Positions 18,111-29,567 are shown, numbered from the stretch's first letter. The stretch: DNA of 64,000 nucleotides from Labedella endophytica (GCF_003990045.1 NZ_RZGZ01000002.1:682001-746000), one strand, 5' to 3'. Translations and numbers: made by a program. The notes: generated by a model not told the origin, from the sequence alone.

Positions 18111-19070
18111 ATGGGTGTCACGGTCGCAATACCGTTTGTGAGGGTCGCAAAGGAAAACAATCCGAACTTGAAAGCCGGTGTTGATCAGGCAGAGGCTTAC
18201 TACAAGTCGATGATTGTGAGTTTCGCCTCTGCACGGCGAGTTGACCCGCAAGTTCGACTCATTCTCGTTTCTAACGAGAGCGCACCTCCGAAGTTTAAAG
18301 TGGCTCTCGACCAATTTGAGGTAGAGACAATAGTCGTCGAGTTCCTTCACCGCCCCCCAGCCGGCTTCACTCCAGCCTTCGAAGGTTCCCTCTTCCTCCT
18401 AGACGCCCTGAATGCAGTCGATGACGATCAGGTGATTCTTATGGACCCCGACGTTCTGGTGCTTCGACCTCTCGCCGATGTGGTCGACGCGCTCAAAGGG
18501 AAGGTGGGCGTTCTACCTTTGCCTTACGAGCCAGATCGCGTCGTCAACGGCCTCTCTCGTCGCCAAGCACAGCGCATTCACGTTCAGCTTGGCGGACAAG
18601 ATAGCCTTGCCGATCACTATGGCGGCGAGTTCTACGTGATACCCCGGGAGCACATGTCTGCTGTAAGGAGCAACGCCGCGGTGGCCTGGTCCGCAGCGCT
18701 CGATTCTTTCGCAACTAAATCCCCGCACTTCTTCACCGAGGAACATGTCCTCAACTTCGCTCTCCGATTTGTTCCACGCGAATCCTTGAGCACTCACGTC
18801 AAACGCGTCTGGACGGCCCACAGCCACAGAAACGTTGCACCTTCCGACCAAGGACTACACGCCTGGCACCTACCGGCGGAGAAGGACAGAGGCTTCTCCG
18901 CCATGTTTGATTCCGTGATGGACCAAAAATCTTGGTTCTGGTCTTCCGATGAGGATGTGTTCGTTCGGCAAGCCTCTAAAGTGATGGGGCTGAGCGGCCG
19001 CAGCACGAAGCGAGTTGTCCTCGACCTAGTTGGGCCGTTGGTCCATCGACTCCGGGCATACGCCAAATAA
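18111..19070 (+). CDS. GT-A-like nucleotide-sugar transferase, putative (319 aa)
   Basis: Begins MGVTVAIPFVRVAKENNP and has an alpha/beta architecture with a DxD-like acidic motif VILMDPDVLVLRPLADVV at about residues 107-124. This suits a GT-A fold enzyme binding a metal-nucleotide-sugar. PHFFTEEHVLNFAL and a C-terminal region with HSHRNV and HAWHL could contribute catalytic residues. It lacks close resemblance to a named GT family that I can recall. Its place between glycosyltransferase and flippase genes supports the role. GC is lower than the window average. Confidence 0.65.
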   Translation: MGVTVAIPFVRVAKENNPNLKAGVDQAEAYYKSMIVSFASARRVDPQVRLILVSNESAPPKFKVALDQFEVETIVVEFLHRPPAGFTPAFEGSLFLLDALNAVDDDQVILMDPDVLVLRPLADVVDALKGKVGVLPLPYEPDRVVNGLSRRQAQRIHVQLGGQDSLADHYGGEFYVIPREHMSAVRSNAAVAWSAALDSFATKSPHFFTEEHVLNFALRFVPRESLSTHVKRVWTAHSHRNVAPSDQGLHAWHLPAEKDRGFSAMFDSVMDQKSWFWSSDEDVFVRQASKVMGLSGRSTKRVVLDLVGPLVHRLRAYAK

Positions 19071-19229
19071 TCTCACCGTAAGCCGGGCCGAGCCTCAGTT
19101 TTTTTCACGCTGGCAGCCCGGGAAGTTGCGCATCGAGTCGAACTACACGACTGATTCGAAGTTCCTTCGAGCAGAAGAAACATTCGGAGCGACATCTCAC
19201 TACAGGAGAACGCCCGATCGGTGCTGCTT

Positions 19230-20462
19230 CTAGTTCAAACGGCGTCGTGCTCGGCGGACAACGGGCCGAACTCGCAATCCCAGAAGGACACTCTGGAGCC
19301 CAAATGAAACGCCGAGACCGACTGCCGCGCCCGCAGGCCCTGCGACAGTCGTGCCAATGAGCACCAGGGCAAGACACACGAGCGTCACCGACACGGCAAT
19401 CGCGGCGACAAGTACCCCGTCGCCCAGCCCCTGCAGAAGGGCGGTGAGCAGTGAGCTCACCGCAGAAAAGGGCAAGAATGCGACCACAATCTGGATAACA
19501 GGGACTGACCCCTGGTATGCATCGCCCAGGATCGCGGGCAACAAGAGCGGGACTACCAGAATGAGCGCCGCGGAAAACGCGACCATGAGGCCTGTGGTTG
19601 CTACCAGGCTTCGGGCTAAGGGCCGGAGAGATAGCCCATCCCTCACCGCTCTGATTGATGCGGGGACGACGACAGTGGCCATCGATGTCGGAAGGATCTG
19701 TAACGGAACGGTCAGGCGGCTCGCTGCGGAATAGAGGCCCGCAGCGACCGCGCCCCCCGCAAGTCCAACGATCGTTGCGTCAAAGTTCCTTGCCTGCATT
19801 GCTGCGGAATTGAACCAAAAGGGGCGCGCGCTGCGGATGGCCAACCGCATCGACGAGGGAAGCGCCGAGATGTGCCGTCGAACGTAGTAGTTCGCCCAGA
19901 CTGCCGATCCGAGACCCGCAAGAGCAACCGCGATTGAGTATGCAAGCACGCCGTGGAGACCGAGGAGAGTTAGGGCCGCGAACACGACAAGCGCAGACGC
20001 CCGACGTACGACGAGATTGATAACGCTGATAGCCGCCCGGCCGTCAGCTACAGCCAGCCCGACGCGTGTATCCGCGTTCCTCTCAGCAGCGGCCCAAACC
20101 GCAAGAGGAAGCATGAACCAGAACAGAGGATCTATAAGTAGCGCACCGCCTGCAATGAGGAAGACCGATGTTATAGCGAGCGCGAGCGACGTCCACTGGT
20201 TGACGCGCAGTCCCGCCGCCACTGCGGGGCTATCGGGCTCTCGTGCACGTTCTCGCAGGACGAAGGTCGCTATTCCAAGGTCAGACGCGGTCTGAGCGAA
20301 GGTTGCAACTCCGAGCAGGGCGGATAGGAGACCAAACTGCTCGGGCAACACCGACCGGGCCACGAGCGCGAGCATGGCGGCTTGAAGGAGAGCTGCGATC
20401 ACTCGGCCGATCGCAACCCAGGCAAACTCGCCGAACAACCGCCCAGGCTGTGACGTCTTCAA
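19230..20462 (-). CDS. Polysaccharide flippase, Wzx-like (410 aa)
   Basis: Polytopic membrane protein of the oligosaccharide flippase (MOP superfamily) type, which would move the lipid-linked repeat unit across the membrane. The N-terminus FAWVAIGRVIAALLQAAMLALVARSVLPEQFGLLSAL matches the first two helices of the family, and about twelve hydrophobic segments follow. The start is a TTG at 20462 with no good ribosome-binding site, so it is uncertain by some codons. It runs behind the initiating transferase gene on the same strand and converges with the 18111 gene. Confidence 0.88.
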   Translation of the reverse strand: MKTSQPGRLFGEFAWVAIGRVIAALLQAAMLALVARSVLPEQFGLLSALLGVATFAQTASDLGIATFVLRERAREPDSPAVAAGLRVNQWTSLALAITSVFLIAGGALLIDPLFWFMLPLAVWAAAERNADTRVGLAVADGRAAISVINLVVRRASALVVFAALTLLGLHGVLAYSIAVALAGLGSAVWANYYVRRHISALPSSMRLAIRSARPFWFNSAAMQARNFDATIVGLAGGAVAAGLYSAASRLTVPLQILPTSMATVVVPASIRAVRDGLSLRPLARSLVATTGLMVAFSAALILVVPLLLPAILGDAYQGSVPVIQIVVAFLPFSAVSSLLTALLQGLGDGVLVAAIAVSVTLVCLALVLIGTTVAGPAGAAVGLGVSFGLQSVLLGLRVRPVVRRARRRLN

Positions 20463-20569
20463 CCGTGACCACTGTCACTGTGACCAGAAGGGTTGGGAGC
20501 CCTGTCGCTGATTGTGCGCCGGTCTTGCTCAACCGTACGTGCACTCGACGGCATCAATTCTCTCTTCAA

Positions 20570-22099
20570 CTAAATGGCACTCGCGCCGGGCGCCACGACG
20601 GCTTTCACAGTGCGCCACAGAATGTTGAGATCCCCCATCAGCGACCAGTTCTCCACGTAGAAGAGGTCAAGCCGAATCGCGTCCTCCCAGGAGAGCTCAG
20701 ATCGCCCGCTTATCTGCCACAGCCCGCTCATGCCCGGCTTAATCAGAAGGCGTCGGTAGGCGATGTTGTCGTACAGCGCCACTTCGGCCTCGCGCTGCGG
20801 GCGCGGGCCGACCAGGCTCATGTCACCTTTCAGCACGTTGAGCAGCTGGGGGAACTCGTCTATCGAGTACTTGCGCAGCACCTTGCCGATGGAGGTGAGG
20901 CGCGGGTCGTTCTTCACCTTGAAGAGTGGTTTGCCGTCCGTGCCCTGAGCGGTGAGTAGCTGCTGCAGCTCGGAATCGGCGTTCTCCCGCATGGAACGGA
21001 ACTTGAGCATCTCGAACGGTTTGCCGTTGAGCCCCACACGCTCCTGCCGGTACAACACGCGGCCGCGGCTCGTGAGCTTCACGGCGAGCGCCACCAGCAG
21101 CAGCGGAATGCTGAGCGCGAGCAGCATCGCCCCGGAGCCCAGAACGTCGAAGCTCCGCTTGCCGTACTTCTTCCAGCCCTCACTTCGTGGTGTCTCCACG
21201 TGGATGAGCGGGAGGCCTGCAACGGGCCGCGTGTGGATGCGGGGGCCACCCACGTCGGTGAGGCTCGGGGCGAGCACCAAGTGGTGGATGCCCGGAAGCA
21301 GCTGCCAGCTGAGCTCCCGCAGCTCCTGCGGCGACAGCGCGTCGCTACTCGTGACCACCACGGTGTCGGCTCCGAATGTGTCGAGCGCCTCCACGATGGA
21401 GTCGTACTCCTGGGAGGTGCGCACGGGCATGCCCTCGAGCTCGGCTCCCGCCGGGTACCCCTTCACCCACGCGCCCACGACGCGATAGCCGGCGCTGGTG
21501 TCGCGGGAGAGCTGCGTGGCGATGTGTACCACGCTCTGCTCCGACCCGATGAGCAGCACATTGGAGGCGAAGCGCCCCTGCGAGCGCTCCACCGCGAGCC
21601 ATTGCCGCCACGCCCACCGGAAGAAGAGGAGCACCACGATGCCCACCGGGAACGCGAGCAGGATGTAGCCGCGAGCGATGTCGATCTTGAAGATAAAGGC
21701 GATGATCGCGACGAGGCCGAAGAGCCGCACGCTTGCGTCGGCCACGAGCTTGTATTCCGTTGAGCCCGCACCCACCACGCGGTAGTTACGCGTGCCTCCG
21801 AAGCGAAGCGAGAATACCCACAGCGCCGTGAGCACGATAGAGACAATGGTATAACTCACCGCAAGAGGGGCTTCGCCCGGTGCCGGAATGCGCGTCGAGT
21901 CAGCGTCGTCGACACCGAGCCAGACGATCTGCACACCGAAGACCACCCACACAAGGGCGAGGAAATCTGTGACGGCGAGCCGCCGCGCGTAGCTTCGGCG
22001 CCAGTCACGACGCCGGCCGACGGGTTGAGCGGCCTCGGCAGGGCGCGGTTCACGGGCTGACGACGGTGTCACAACTTCAGTCTGCACATCGGAACTCAC
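20570..22099 (-). CDS. Initiating sugar-phosphate transferase, WcaJ/CpsE type (509 aa)
   Basis: Polyprenyl-phosphate hexose-1-phosphate transferase that starts repeat-unit assembly on the lipid carrier. About five N-terminal transmembrane helices, then a CoA_binding_3-type cytoplasmic domain (VLLIGSEQSVVHIATQL), then the sugar-transferase domain. The latter carries KRSFDVLGSGAML, RQERVGLNGKPFEMLKFRSM, KYSIDEFPQLLNVLKGDMS, LVGPRP and KPGMSGLWQISGRS. The GTG at 22099 has GAGGGG six bases upstream. A second GTG at 22147 (16 codons longer) sits next to a duplicate of the same GAGGGGTCCGA sequence, so either could be used. Confidence 0.93.
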   Translation of the reverse strand: MSSDVQTEVVTPSSAREPRPAEAAQPVGRRRDWRRSYARRLAVTDFLALVWVVFGVQIVWLGVDDADSTRIPAPGEAPLAVSYTIVSIVLTALWVFSLRFGGTRNYRVVGAGSTEYKLVADASVRLFGLVAIIAFIFKIDIARGYILLAFPVGIVVLLFFRWAWRQWLAVERSQGRFASNVLLIGSEQSVVHIATQLSRDTSAGYRVVGAWVKGYPAGAELEGMPVRTSQEYDSIVEALDTFGADTVVVTSSDALSPQELRELSWQLLPGIHHLVLAPSLTDVGGPRIHTRPVAGLPLIHVETPRSEGWKKYGKRSFDVLGSGAMLLALSIPLLLVALAVKLTSRGRVLYRQERVGLNGKPFEMLKFRSMRENADSELQQLLTAQGTDGKPLFKVKNDPRLTSIGKVLRKYSIDEFPQLLNVLKGDMSLVGPRPQREAEVALYDNIAYRRLLIKPGMSGLWQISGRSELSWEDAIRLDLFYVENWSLMGDLNILWRTVKAVVAPGASAI

Positions 22100-22198
22100 G
22101 TCGGACCCCTCTACTGGCCGATCACCACGTACTTCGGACCCCTCCACTTACGTGGTCCCCCCAGTGTATTCAGATGAAGGTTTCTAGTAGGTGACGAT

Positions 22199-22915
22199 TT
22201 ACCCCAGTGCGAGTGTCGGCGGAAGGGGGGACACGCCCGCTGATCCGAACGTCAACACGAGCCCGGAGGCGTTGAAAACGACATGCGCGACCATGGCCGA
22301 TCCCACCCCCTGAGCGCGGGCCACTGCCCCGAAGCCGACCCCCGCCAGGAGGGTGATGGCGACGGCGAGCGGAGAGCCTCCCGCGAGCGCGTGCACCGCC
22401 GCAAAGACGATCGCTACGAGCGCGATGCCCAGCCACGCTCTGCCGCGCCCACGGCCGAAGCGTTCCTCCACTGCAGGCAACAGCGCGCCACGGAAGAATG
22501 ACTCCTCGATCACCGGTGCCAAGATGACCGAGGCGACGATAGCCGTTGCGAGACCGAGCGCGATAGTGGCGCCGTTCCCCGCAATGCCCGGACCTACGCC
22601 GATTCGCCCAGTGACAAGCACCTCGAGGATCACGCCAGCCGTCCGAGCGGCGAGGCCGACGAAGACACCCACGGCCGCCCCCATCACCGAGAGCGGCAGG
22701 CGCAGCGTCCGCCACCACGGTTCGCTCCTCCGTCGCATGGCGAGTCGCACCGCGACGACCACCGCCGCCACGAGCGGTATCCACACCACGAGGTACGACG
22801 AGAGCTCGCGGATCGGCTCGGGAACGAGCGCGGTCCCCGCGAACGGCAGCAGGAGAACGGCCGCCGCCAGCCCCGCGAGGGGCACCATCAGGCTCCAACG
22901 GCGAGGGGCGGACAT
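22199..22915 (-). CDS. CPBP-family intramembrane protease (238 aa)
   Basis: Second CPBP/Abi-type membrane protein of the window. The active-site motif is EESFFRGALLP, followed by VFAAVHALAG and MVAHVVFNAS with the conserved histidines. Six to seven hydrophobic helices. The ATG at 22915 starts a hydrophobic N-terminus; a longer frame to 23014 is unlikely. It is divergent from the tyrosine kinase gene. Whether it takes part in polysaccharide export or only lies beside it is not known. Confidence 0.87.
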   Translation of the reverse strand: MSAPRRWSLMVPLAGLAAAVLLLPFAGTALVPEPIRELSSYLVVWIPLVAAVVVAVRLAMRRRSEPWWRTLRLPLSVMGAAVGVFVGLAARTAGVILEVLVTGRIGVGPGIAGNGATIALGLATAIVASVILAPVIEESFFRGALLPAVEERFGRGRGRAWLGIALVAIVFAAVHALAGGSPLAVAITLLAGVGFGAVARAQGVGSAMVAHVVFNASGLVLTFGSAGVSPLPPTLALG

Positions 22916-23034
22916 GAGTGCCACCGTAGCGGGACACCCGCCCCTCACCGAAGCGGACTGCAGCCGGATGTGTGGCAGCATGATCCGGAAGGGCGCTTCA
23001 TCGGGTGCCGCCACAACGAGGGAAGGCCGCCAGC

Positions 23035-24450
23035 GTGGAGTTGCGCGACTACATTCGGATCCTACGCAAGAGCTGGATCCTCATCACCGCGATGGCGCTT
23101 CTCGGCATCGCCGCGTCCGCGGGCTACTCGCTGCTACAGACGCCGCTCTATAGCGCGACGAGCAAGGTCTTCGTCTCGACTCAGTCGGGCGGCACGGTCA
23201 CTGACTTGGCCCAGGGCAATGCCTTTACGACGCAGCGCGTGCAGACGTATGCCGATCTCGTCTCGACTCCGGTGGTACTGCTTCCGGTTATTGCGGAACT
23301 CCGTCTCCAGACCGATGCCGGCGCCCTCGGACGGACTATTTCCGCGTCGGCTCCGGAGAGCACGTCCCTCATCGAGATCACCGTGACGAACGCGGATCCC
23401 GTACTCGCTGCGGAACTCGCAAACGGCACCTCGGAGAGCCTCACGAGCGTGGTAGACACACTCGAACGACCGCTCGAAGAAGGCTCAGTCTCTCCCGTGA
23501 AACTCAGTCTTGTGCAGCAGGCGTCCGTACCGTCTGCACCTGTTAGCCCGAACGTTCCCGCCAACATCGTCCTCGGGTTGCTCGTTGGCCTCGCCCTCGG
23601 TGTGGGTTTCGGCGTGCTGCGCGAAGTACTCGACACCCGCATCCGCACGGAGCGCGACGTGAAGAGCGTGACCGAGGCCGCGATCGTCGGCGGCATCGCC
23701 TACGACCCCAAGGCCGTCGCTCGCCCGCTCATCGTGCAGGACGACCCCCGTAGCCCGCGCGCCGAGTCGTTCCGCAGCCTGCGCACCAACCTGCAGTTCA
23801 TCGGCGCCGGAAGCGCCGGCCACAGCTTCGTGGTCACCTCGTCCATCGAGGCCGAGGGCAAGAGCACCACCGCAGCGAACCTCGCGATCGCGCTCGCGGC
23901 CGCGGGCTCGCGCGTGGTGCTCGTGGACGGTGACCTGCGCCGCCCCAAGGTGGCCGACTACATGGGCATCGAGGGTGGCGTGGGCCTCACCGATGTGCTC
24001 ATCGGCCGGGCCGAGCTGGGCGACGTGCTGCAGCCCTGGGGCCGCTCGTCGGTCACGGTGCTGCCGGCCGGCAAGATCCCGCCGAACCCGAGCGAGCTGC
24101 TCGGCTCCCCCAGCATGGAGCACCTCGTGGAGACCCTGGCGAAGGACTTCGACCACGTGATCTACGACGCTCCGCCGCTGCTGCCCGTCACGGACAGCGC
24201 CATCCTGGGCAAGCTCGTGGGCGGTGCCCTCGTGGTGGTGGCCGCCGGCCGCACCACGAAGCACCAGCTCGAGGGTGCTGTGACCACGCTCGAGCACGTG
24301 GGCGCCCCCGTCTCGGGCATCATCCTCACGATGCTGCCCACCTCGGGCCCCGACGCCTACGGTTACGGCCGCTACGGCTATGGCTACGGCTACGGGGTCG
24401 AAGAGGGCAACGAGGCGGCCGAGCGCGACAACGCGTCCGCCCGTCCGTAG
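23035..24450 (+). CDS. Polysaccharide co-polymerase with tyrosine autokinase, Wzc/CapAB-like (471 aa)
   Basis: Single-chain BY-kinase that controls chain length and export. The Wzz domain is at residues 1-200, with transmembrane helices at 14-34 and 177-195. The kinase domain has Walker A with Lys276 (SSIEAEGKST), Walker A' VLVDGDLRRP (296-304) and Walker B HVIYDAPP (374-381). A C-terminal cluster of six tyrosines, Y442 to Y453 alternating with glycine, is the autophosphorylation site. The GTG at 23035 has GGGAAGG upstream. It precedes the cognate phosphatase by 54 bp. GC rises sharply after about 23.7 kb, so the kinase half looks like core DNA and the Wzz half more variable. Confidence 0.94.
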   Translation: MELRDYIRILRKSWILITAMALLGIAASAGYSLLQTPLYSATSKVFVSTQSGGTVTDLAQGNAFTTQRVQTYADLVSTPVVLLPVIAELRLQTDAGALGRTISASAPESTSLIEITVTNADPVLAAELANGTSESLTSVVDTLERPLEEGSVSPVKLSLVQQASVPSAPVSPNVPANIVLGLLVGLALGVGFGVLREVLDTRIRTERDVKSVTEAAIVGGIAYDPKAVARPLIVQDDPRSPRAESFRSLRTNLQFIGAGSAGHSFVVTSSIEAEGKSTTAANLAIALAAAGSRVVLVDGDLRRPKVADYMGIEGGVGLTDVLIGRAELGDVLQPWGRSSVTVLPAGKIPPNPSELLGSPSMEHLVETLAKDFDHVIYDAPPLLPVTDSAILGKLVGGALVVVAAGRTTKHQLEGAVTTLEHVGAPVSGIILTMLPTSGPDAYGYGRYGYGYGYGVEEGNEAAERDNASARP

Positions 24451-24504
24451 CCACCGTCTCCGGAGCACCCTCCGCCACCTGAACGGCCCGACCCGAGAGA
24501 CACC

Positions 24505-25134
24505 ATGACCGCCAGCTTCCAGATCCTCACGGTGTGCACCGGGAACATCTGCCGGTCCCCCCTCGCCGAGCAGGTACTGCGCTCGGGACTCGCGGACATC
24601 GTCCCCGTCACCGTGTCGAGCGCCGGTACCTACGCGATGACCGGCAGCCCGATGACACCCGAGGCCGCCGCCCTCTCGGAGGAATTCGGTGGCACGGGGT
24701 CCGAGAGCCACGTCTCTCGCGACCTGACCCCCGCTCTCGTGGATGCGTCGGCCCTGATCTTCGCGATGTCCCGCGAACACCGCCGGGAGATCGTTGAACT
24801 GCGACCCCGCGCCGCCCGCACCTCGTTCACGCTGCGCGAGTTCGCCCGCCTGGCCGACGGCATCACCGACGAGGAGCTCGCCGACGCGGCGGCCCTTCCG
24901 CTCGATGCCGTGAGCGAGCGGCTCGCGGAGGCCGTGCGGTCCGTCGCCGCGCGCCGCGGGCTCGTGGAGCGCCCCGAGGACCCGAACGACGACGACATCG
25001 TGGACCCGTATCGCCGCGGCGACGCGGTGTACCGCGAATCGGCCGCGCAGCTGATCCCCGCGGCCGAAATCGTCGTGCGCATGCTGCGTCACGCGGCCCG
25101 TCTCACCACGCCGACGACTCCCGGAACGCGCTAG
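24505..25134 (+). CDS. Low-molecular-weight protein tyrosine phosphatase, Wzb-like (209 aa)
   Basis: Cytoplasmic LMW-PTP expected to dephosphorylate the tyrosine cluster of the adjacent kinase. The P-loop C11-T-G-N-I-C16-R17-S18 fits Cx5RS, and the general-acid Asp lies in DIVDPYRRGD near residue 170. The family is usually about 150 aa; the extra length lies in a middle insertion and C-terminal helix, as in other actinobacterial members. The next gene begins two bases after its TAG. Confidence 0.93.
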   Translation: MTASFQILTVCTGNICRSPLAEQVLRSGLADIVPVTVSSAGTYAMTGSPMTPEAAALSEEFGGTGSESHVSRDLTPALVDASALIFAMSREHRREIVELRPRAARTSFTLREFARLADGITDEELADAAALPLDAVSERLAEAVRSVAARRGLVERPEDPNDDDIVDPYRRGDAVYRESAAQLIPAAEIVVRMLRHAARLTTPTTPGTR

Positions 25135-25136
25135 CG

Positions 25137-26104
25137 ATGCCGAAGCCACGCCGGCATTCCCCGGCTCGAGAGGCGCGGAAGCGCTGGCTCGCCGTGATCG
25201 GTATCGCCCTCTTCATCGCCGTCGACATCCTGCTCGTGGTGCTCGCCCTGCAGTCCACCTCGGCGCGTGACAACGGCTCGACGCCCGCCGTGGTGCCCAC
25301 GTCGAGCGAGTCGTCGAGGCCCACCCCCACGGCCTCCCCCACTCCGACGGACGCAGCACCCTCCTCCGTGACCGCGGTGCCGCCCACACGCATCCTGGCC
25401 GCGCTCGACGCGAGCGTCGCGTGGCGCGCCACCACGGGATCGTGCCCGGATACAGCGGTAGCCCCCGAGCTCACAATCGACGGCGGCGCCACCTGGTCAA
25501 GCGCCGATCTCACGGGCCTCACCGGAGTGACGGCCCTGCAACGCATCCTCGTGACCGACGCCGACACGGCGACCTTCCTCGGCTCGGGCGCGGAGTGCGA
25601 CCCCGCCGTCGCGCGCACCTTCGTGGGCGGCGCGGACTTCGCCGAGTACCCCGATCAGCTCGAGGGCAGCTGGTACCTCTCGCCCGTGGGCGGGTCCACC
25701 GTGCACGCGCCCGGAGGCGACGTGGCCGCTCCGTGCGACGCGACCGTGACGGTGGCGCCGCTCGGTGACGACACCGCCGCCGTGTTGTGCAGCGACAGCT
25801 CGCTGCACGTCACGACCGACGCGGGCGCCTCGTGGAGCACGCTCGACGAGCTGCCGGGCGCGGTTGCCCTCACCGACTCCGCTGACGGCTTCCTCGTGGC
25901 GAGCGCTGGATCCGCCGGCTGCGCCGGCGTGGAGCTGACGCTGATCGGTGTGGACGACGATCGCACGCCGGTGGACTGTGTGGAAAGCTCGATCCCGGCG
26001 GGCGACCTCGCCGGATCGACGGCGATCGACTGGACCGACGGAGCAATCTGGGTGTGGGTGGACGACCGCCTGCTCATCTCAACCGACGACGGAGGGTCCT
26101 GGTC

Positions 26105-26108
<4 letters not shown>
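25137..26108 (+). CDS. Membrane-anchored BNR/sialidase-repeat-like protein (323 aa)
   Basis: Basic N-terminus, one transmembrane helix at about residues 18-40, then a Ser/Thr/Pro-rich linker and an exported domain of about 250 residues. Three short motifs of the BNR (Asp-box-like) type are seen: TIDGGATWSSADL, TTDAGASWSTLD and STDDGGSWS. Four or more cysteines could form disulfides outside the cell. Such repeats build beta-propeller-like domains found in glycosidases and assembly factors. The catalytic residues of a sialidase are not seen. The gene is locked between the phosphatase and DUF4012 genes with an ATGA overlap at its end, suggesting a role in export or surface attachment. Confidence 0.7.
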
Positions 26109-28180
<2,072 letters not shown>

Positions 28181-28302
28181 ACTGGGGTGACTGGACCGTT
28201 CTCGGACGGATCCGATTCCAGAGCCTCACAGCACCGTGATTGCTTGCCACGCACGGCTGCGATCGCTCCTTTTTTTGCCGTCCGATCCTTCAGGGGGACA
28301 AC

Positions 28303-28845
28303 TTGTTCAAGAAATTCATCGCGGGCGCGGGTATCGCCCTCGTCGCACTCTTCGCCGTTCCGACCGCCGCTCAGGCTGTCTACGCTCCGGAGGAGTCGGT
28401 CACCGTTACCGGCACGCCGGCTCCGGGTGAGACGGTCACCGCCAGCTACGACGAGATCTTCATCCCGGGTGCGGACGTCACGTTCACGCTCACGGGTGAG
28501 AACGCCGTCGGCGCCACGCTCGCCGTCTTCAAGGCTGCCGTCAACACGCAGTCCTTCGTGAAGGCCGCCGACGCTTCCGGTTCGGTTGCCGTCGACGTGA
28601 CCCTGCCCACCAACGCCACCGGCACCTACACGCTGGCCGCCACGGACGGCGTGACCGTTGCTCCCGCCGTCTCCATCACGGCTGCTGCCGCTGACGGCTC
28701 CGGTTCGGGCGACTCGGACTCCGATGACGGCCTGGCCGTCACCGGTGGCACCGCGCTCACCACCATCTGGATCGCTGCTGGAGCCCTCGGCCTCGGCGTC
28801 GTGCTCCTGCTGGTCCGCTCGATGCGTCGCAAAGCTTCCGTCTGA
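28303..28845 (+). CDS. Small sortase-anchored surface protein, LAVTG motif (180 aa)
   Basis: A signal peptide (FKKFIAGAGIALVALFAVPTAAQA) is followed by an all-beta, Thr/Val-rich domain (residues 27-130), an acidic Gly/Ser/Asp spacer, then LAVTG (144-148), a hydrophobic helix and the basic tail RSMRRKASV. LAxTG is the class E sortase signal of high-GC actinobacteria. The start is a TTG at 28303 with CAGGGGGA seven to eight bases upstream; upstream ATG frames lack a signal peptide at their start. The protein would end up covalently on peptidoglycan. It closes the kinase-phosphatase-BNR-DUF4012 run and is followed by a strong terminator. Confidence 0.85.
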   Translation: MFKKFIAGAGIALVALFAVPTAAQAVYAPEESVTVTGTPAPGETVTASYDEIFIPGADVTFTLTGENAVGATLAVFKAAVNTQSFVKAADASGSVAVDVTLPTNATGTYTLAATDGVTVAPAVSITAAAADGSGSGDSDSDDGLAVTGGTALTTIWIAAGALGLGVVLLLVRSMRRKASV

Positions 28846-28867
28846 TCTTCAGACATTGAAGTAAAGG

Positions 28868-28897
28868 AGAAGGCCCCCGGTAACCCGGGGGCCTTCT
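28868..28897 (+). terminator. Intrinsic terminator after the LAVTG gene
   Basis: Perfect 13-bp stem AGAAGGCCCCCGG / CCGGGGGCCTTCT with loop TAAC, followed by GTTTTA. It ends transcription of the plus-strand unit 23035-28845. Confidence 0.9.
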
Positions 28898-28924
28898 GTT
28901 TTAGTTGAGGTCACAACCCATCTA

Positions 28925-29449
28925 ATGGAAGTAGAAATTGTGCGCTTTCAGCGTGACGCAAGCAAGCGAAATTTGACTCGAGACCTCATCATGGCTTTGG
29001 CTTCAGCTCGCCTCATGCCGCACCGCTATCGAGCACTTCTCGTCAGTCAGGCGGGAGTTCGCGTAGGAGAAGGCGTGTTGTTCATGGGAGGGATCGACAT
29101 TGTCGGTAACGCTGAAGTCACGTTCGGACGCGGAGTGTTCGTAAATCATCGGTGCTATTTCGATGCAGCGGCCCCCATAACGGTCGGCGACAACGTACAG
29201 ATAGGCGACAACGTCAGAATCATTACCTCCACCCACGAGATGGGCGGGCCGGAACGCCGAGCATCAAAATCGTTGTCCTTGGCCGTCACCATCGCTACGG
29301 GTGTCTGGATAGGATCTGGCGCTACTGTGCTACCCGGTCTTTCCGTTGGACAAGGATGTATGATCGCCGCCGGCTCAGTAGTCACTCGAGATTGCGAGGA
29401 CAATGGCCTGTATGCCGGGGTTCCAGCTAGAAGAATTCGCGAGCTCTAA
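28925..29449 (+). CDS. Hexapeptide-repeat O-acetyltransferase, CysE/NodL/Maa type (174 aa)
   Basis: Left-handed beta-helix acetyltransferase. The coils run from GVRVGEGVLFMGGIDIV through ITVGDNVQIGDNVRI; the catalytic histidine is probably the one in ITSTHEMGG, and the end reads CMIAAGSVVTRDCEDNGLYAGVPA. It likely acetylates a sugar of the polysaccharide. GC and codon use are clearly lower than in the neighbours on either side, and it sits alone behind a terminator at the edge of the locus, so it may be a late arrival. Confidence 0.9.
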   Translation: MEVEIVRFQRDASKRNLTRDLIMALASARLMPHRYRALLVSQAGVRVGEGVLFMGGIDIVGNAEVTFGRGVFVNHRCYFDAAAPITVGDNVQIGDNVRIITSTHEMGGPERRASKSLSLAVTIATGVWIGSGATVLPGLSVGQGCMIAAGSVVTRDCEDNGLYAGVPARRIREL

Positions 29450-29567
29450 CCGATCGCGCCGAGTCGCGTCTGCTCTTGACTATCCGAAGCCCGTCAACGC
29501 GCAGTCCATCCGGTGCAATGTCCGGAACGACCACAAACTCGAGCAAGGAACGGTGTAGTCCTGCTCC

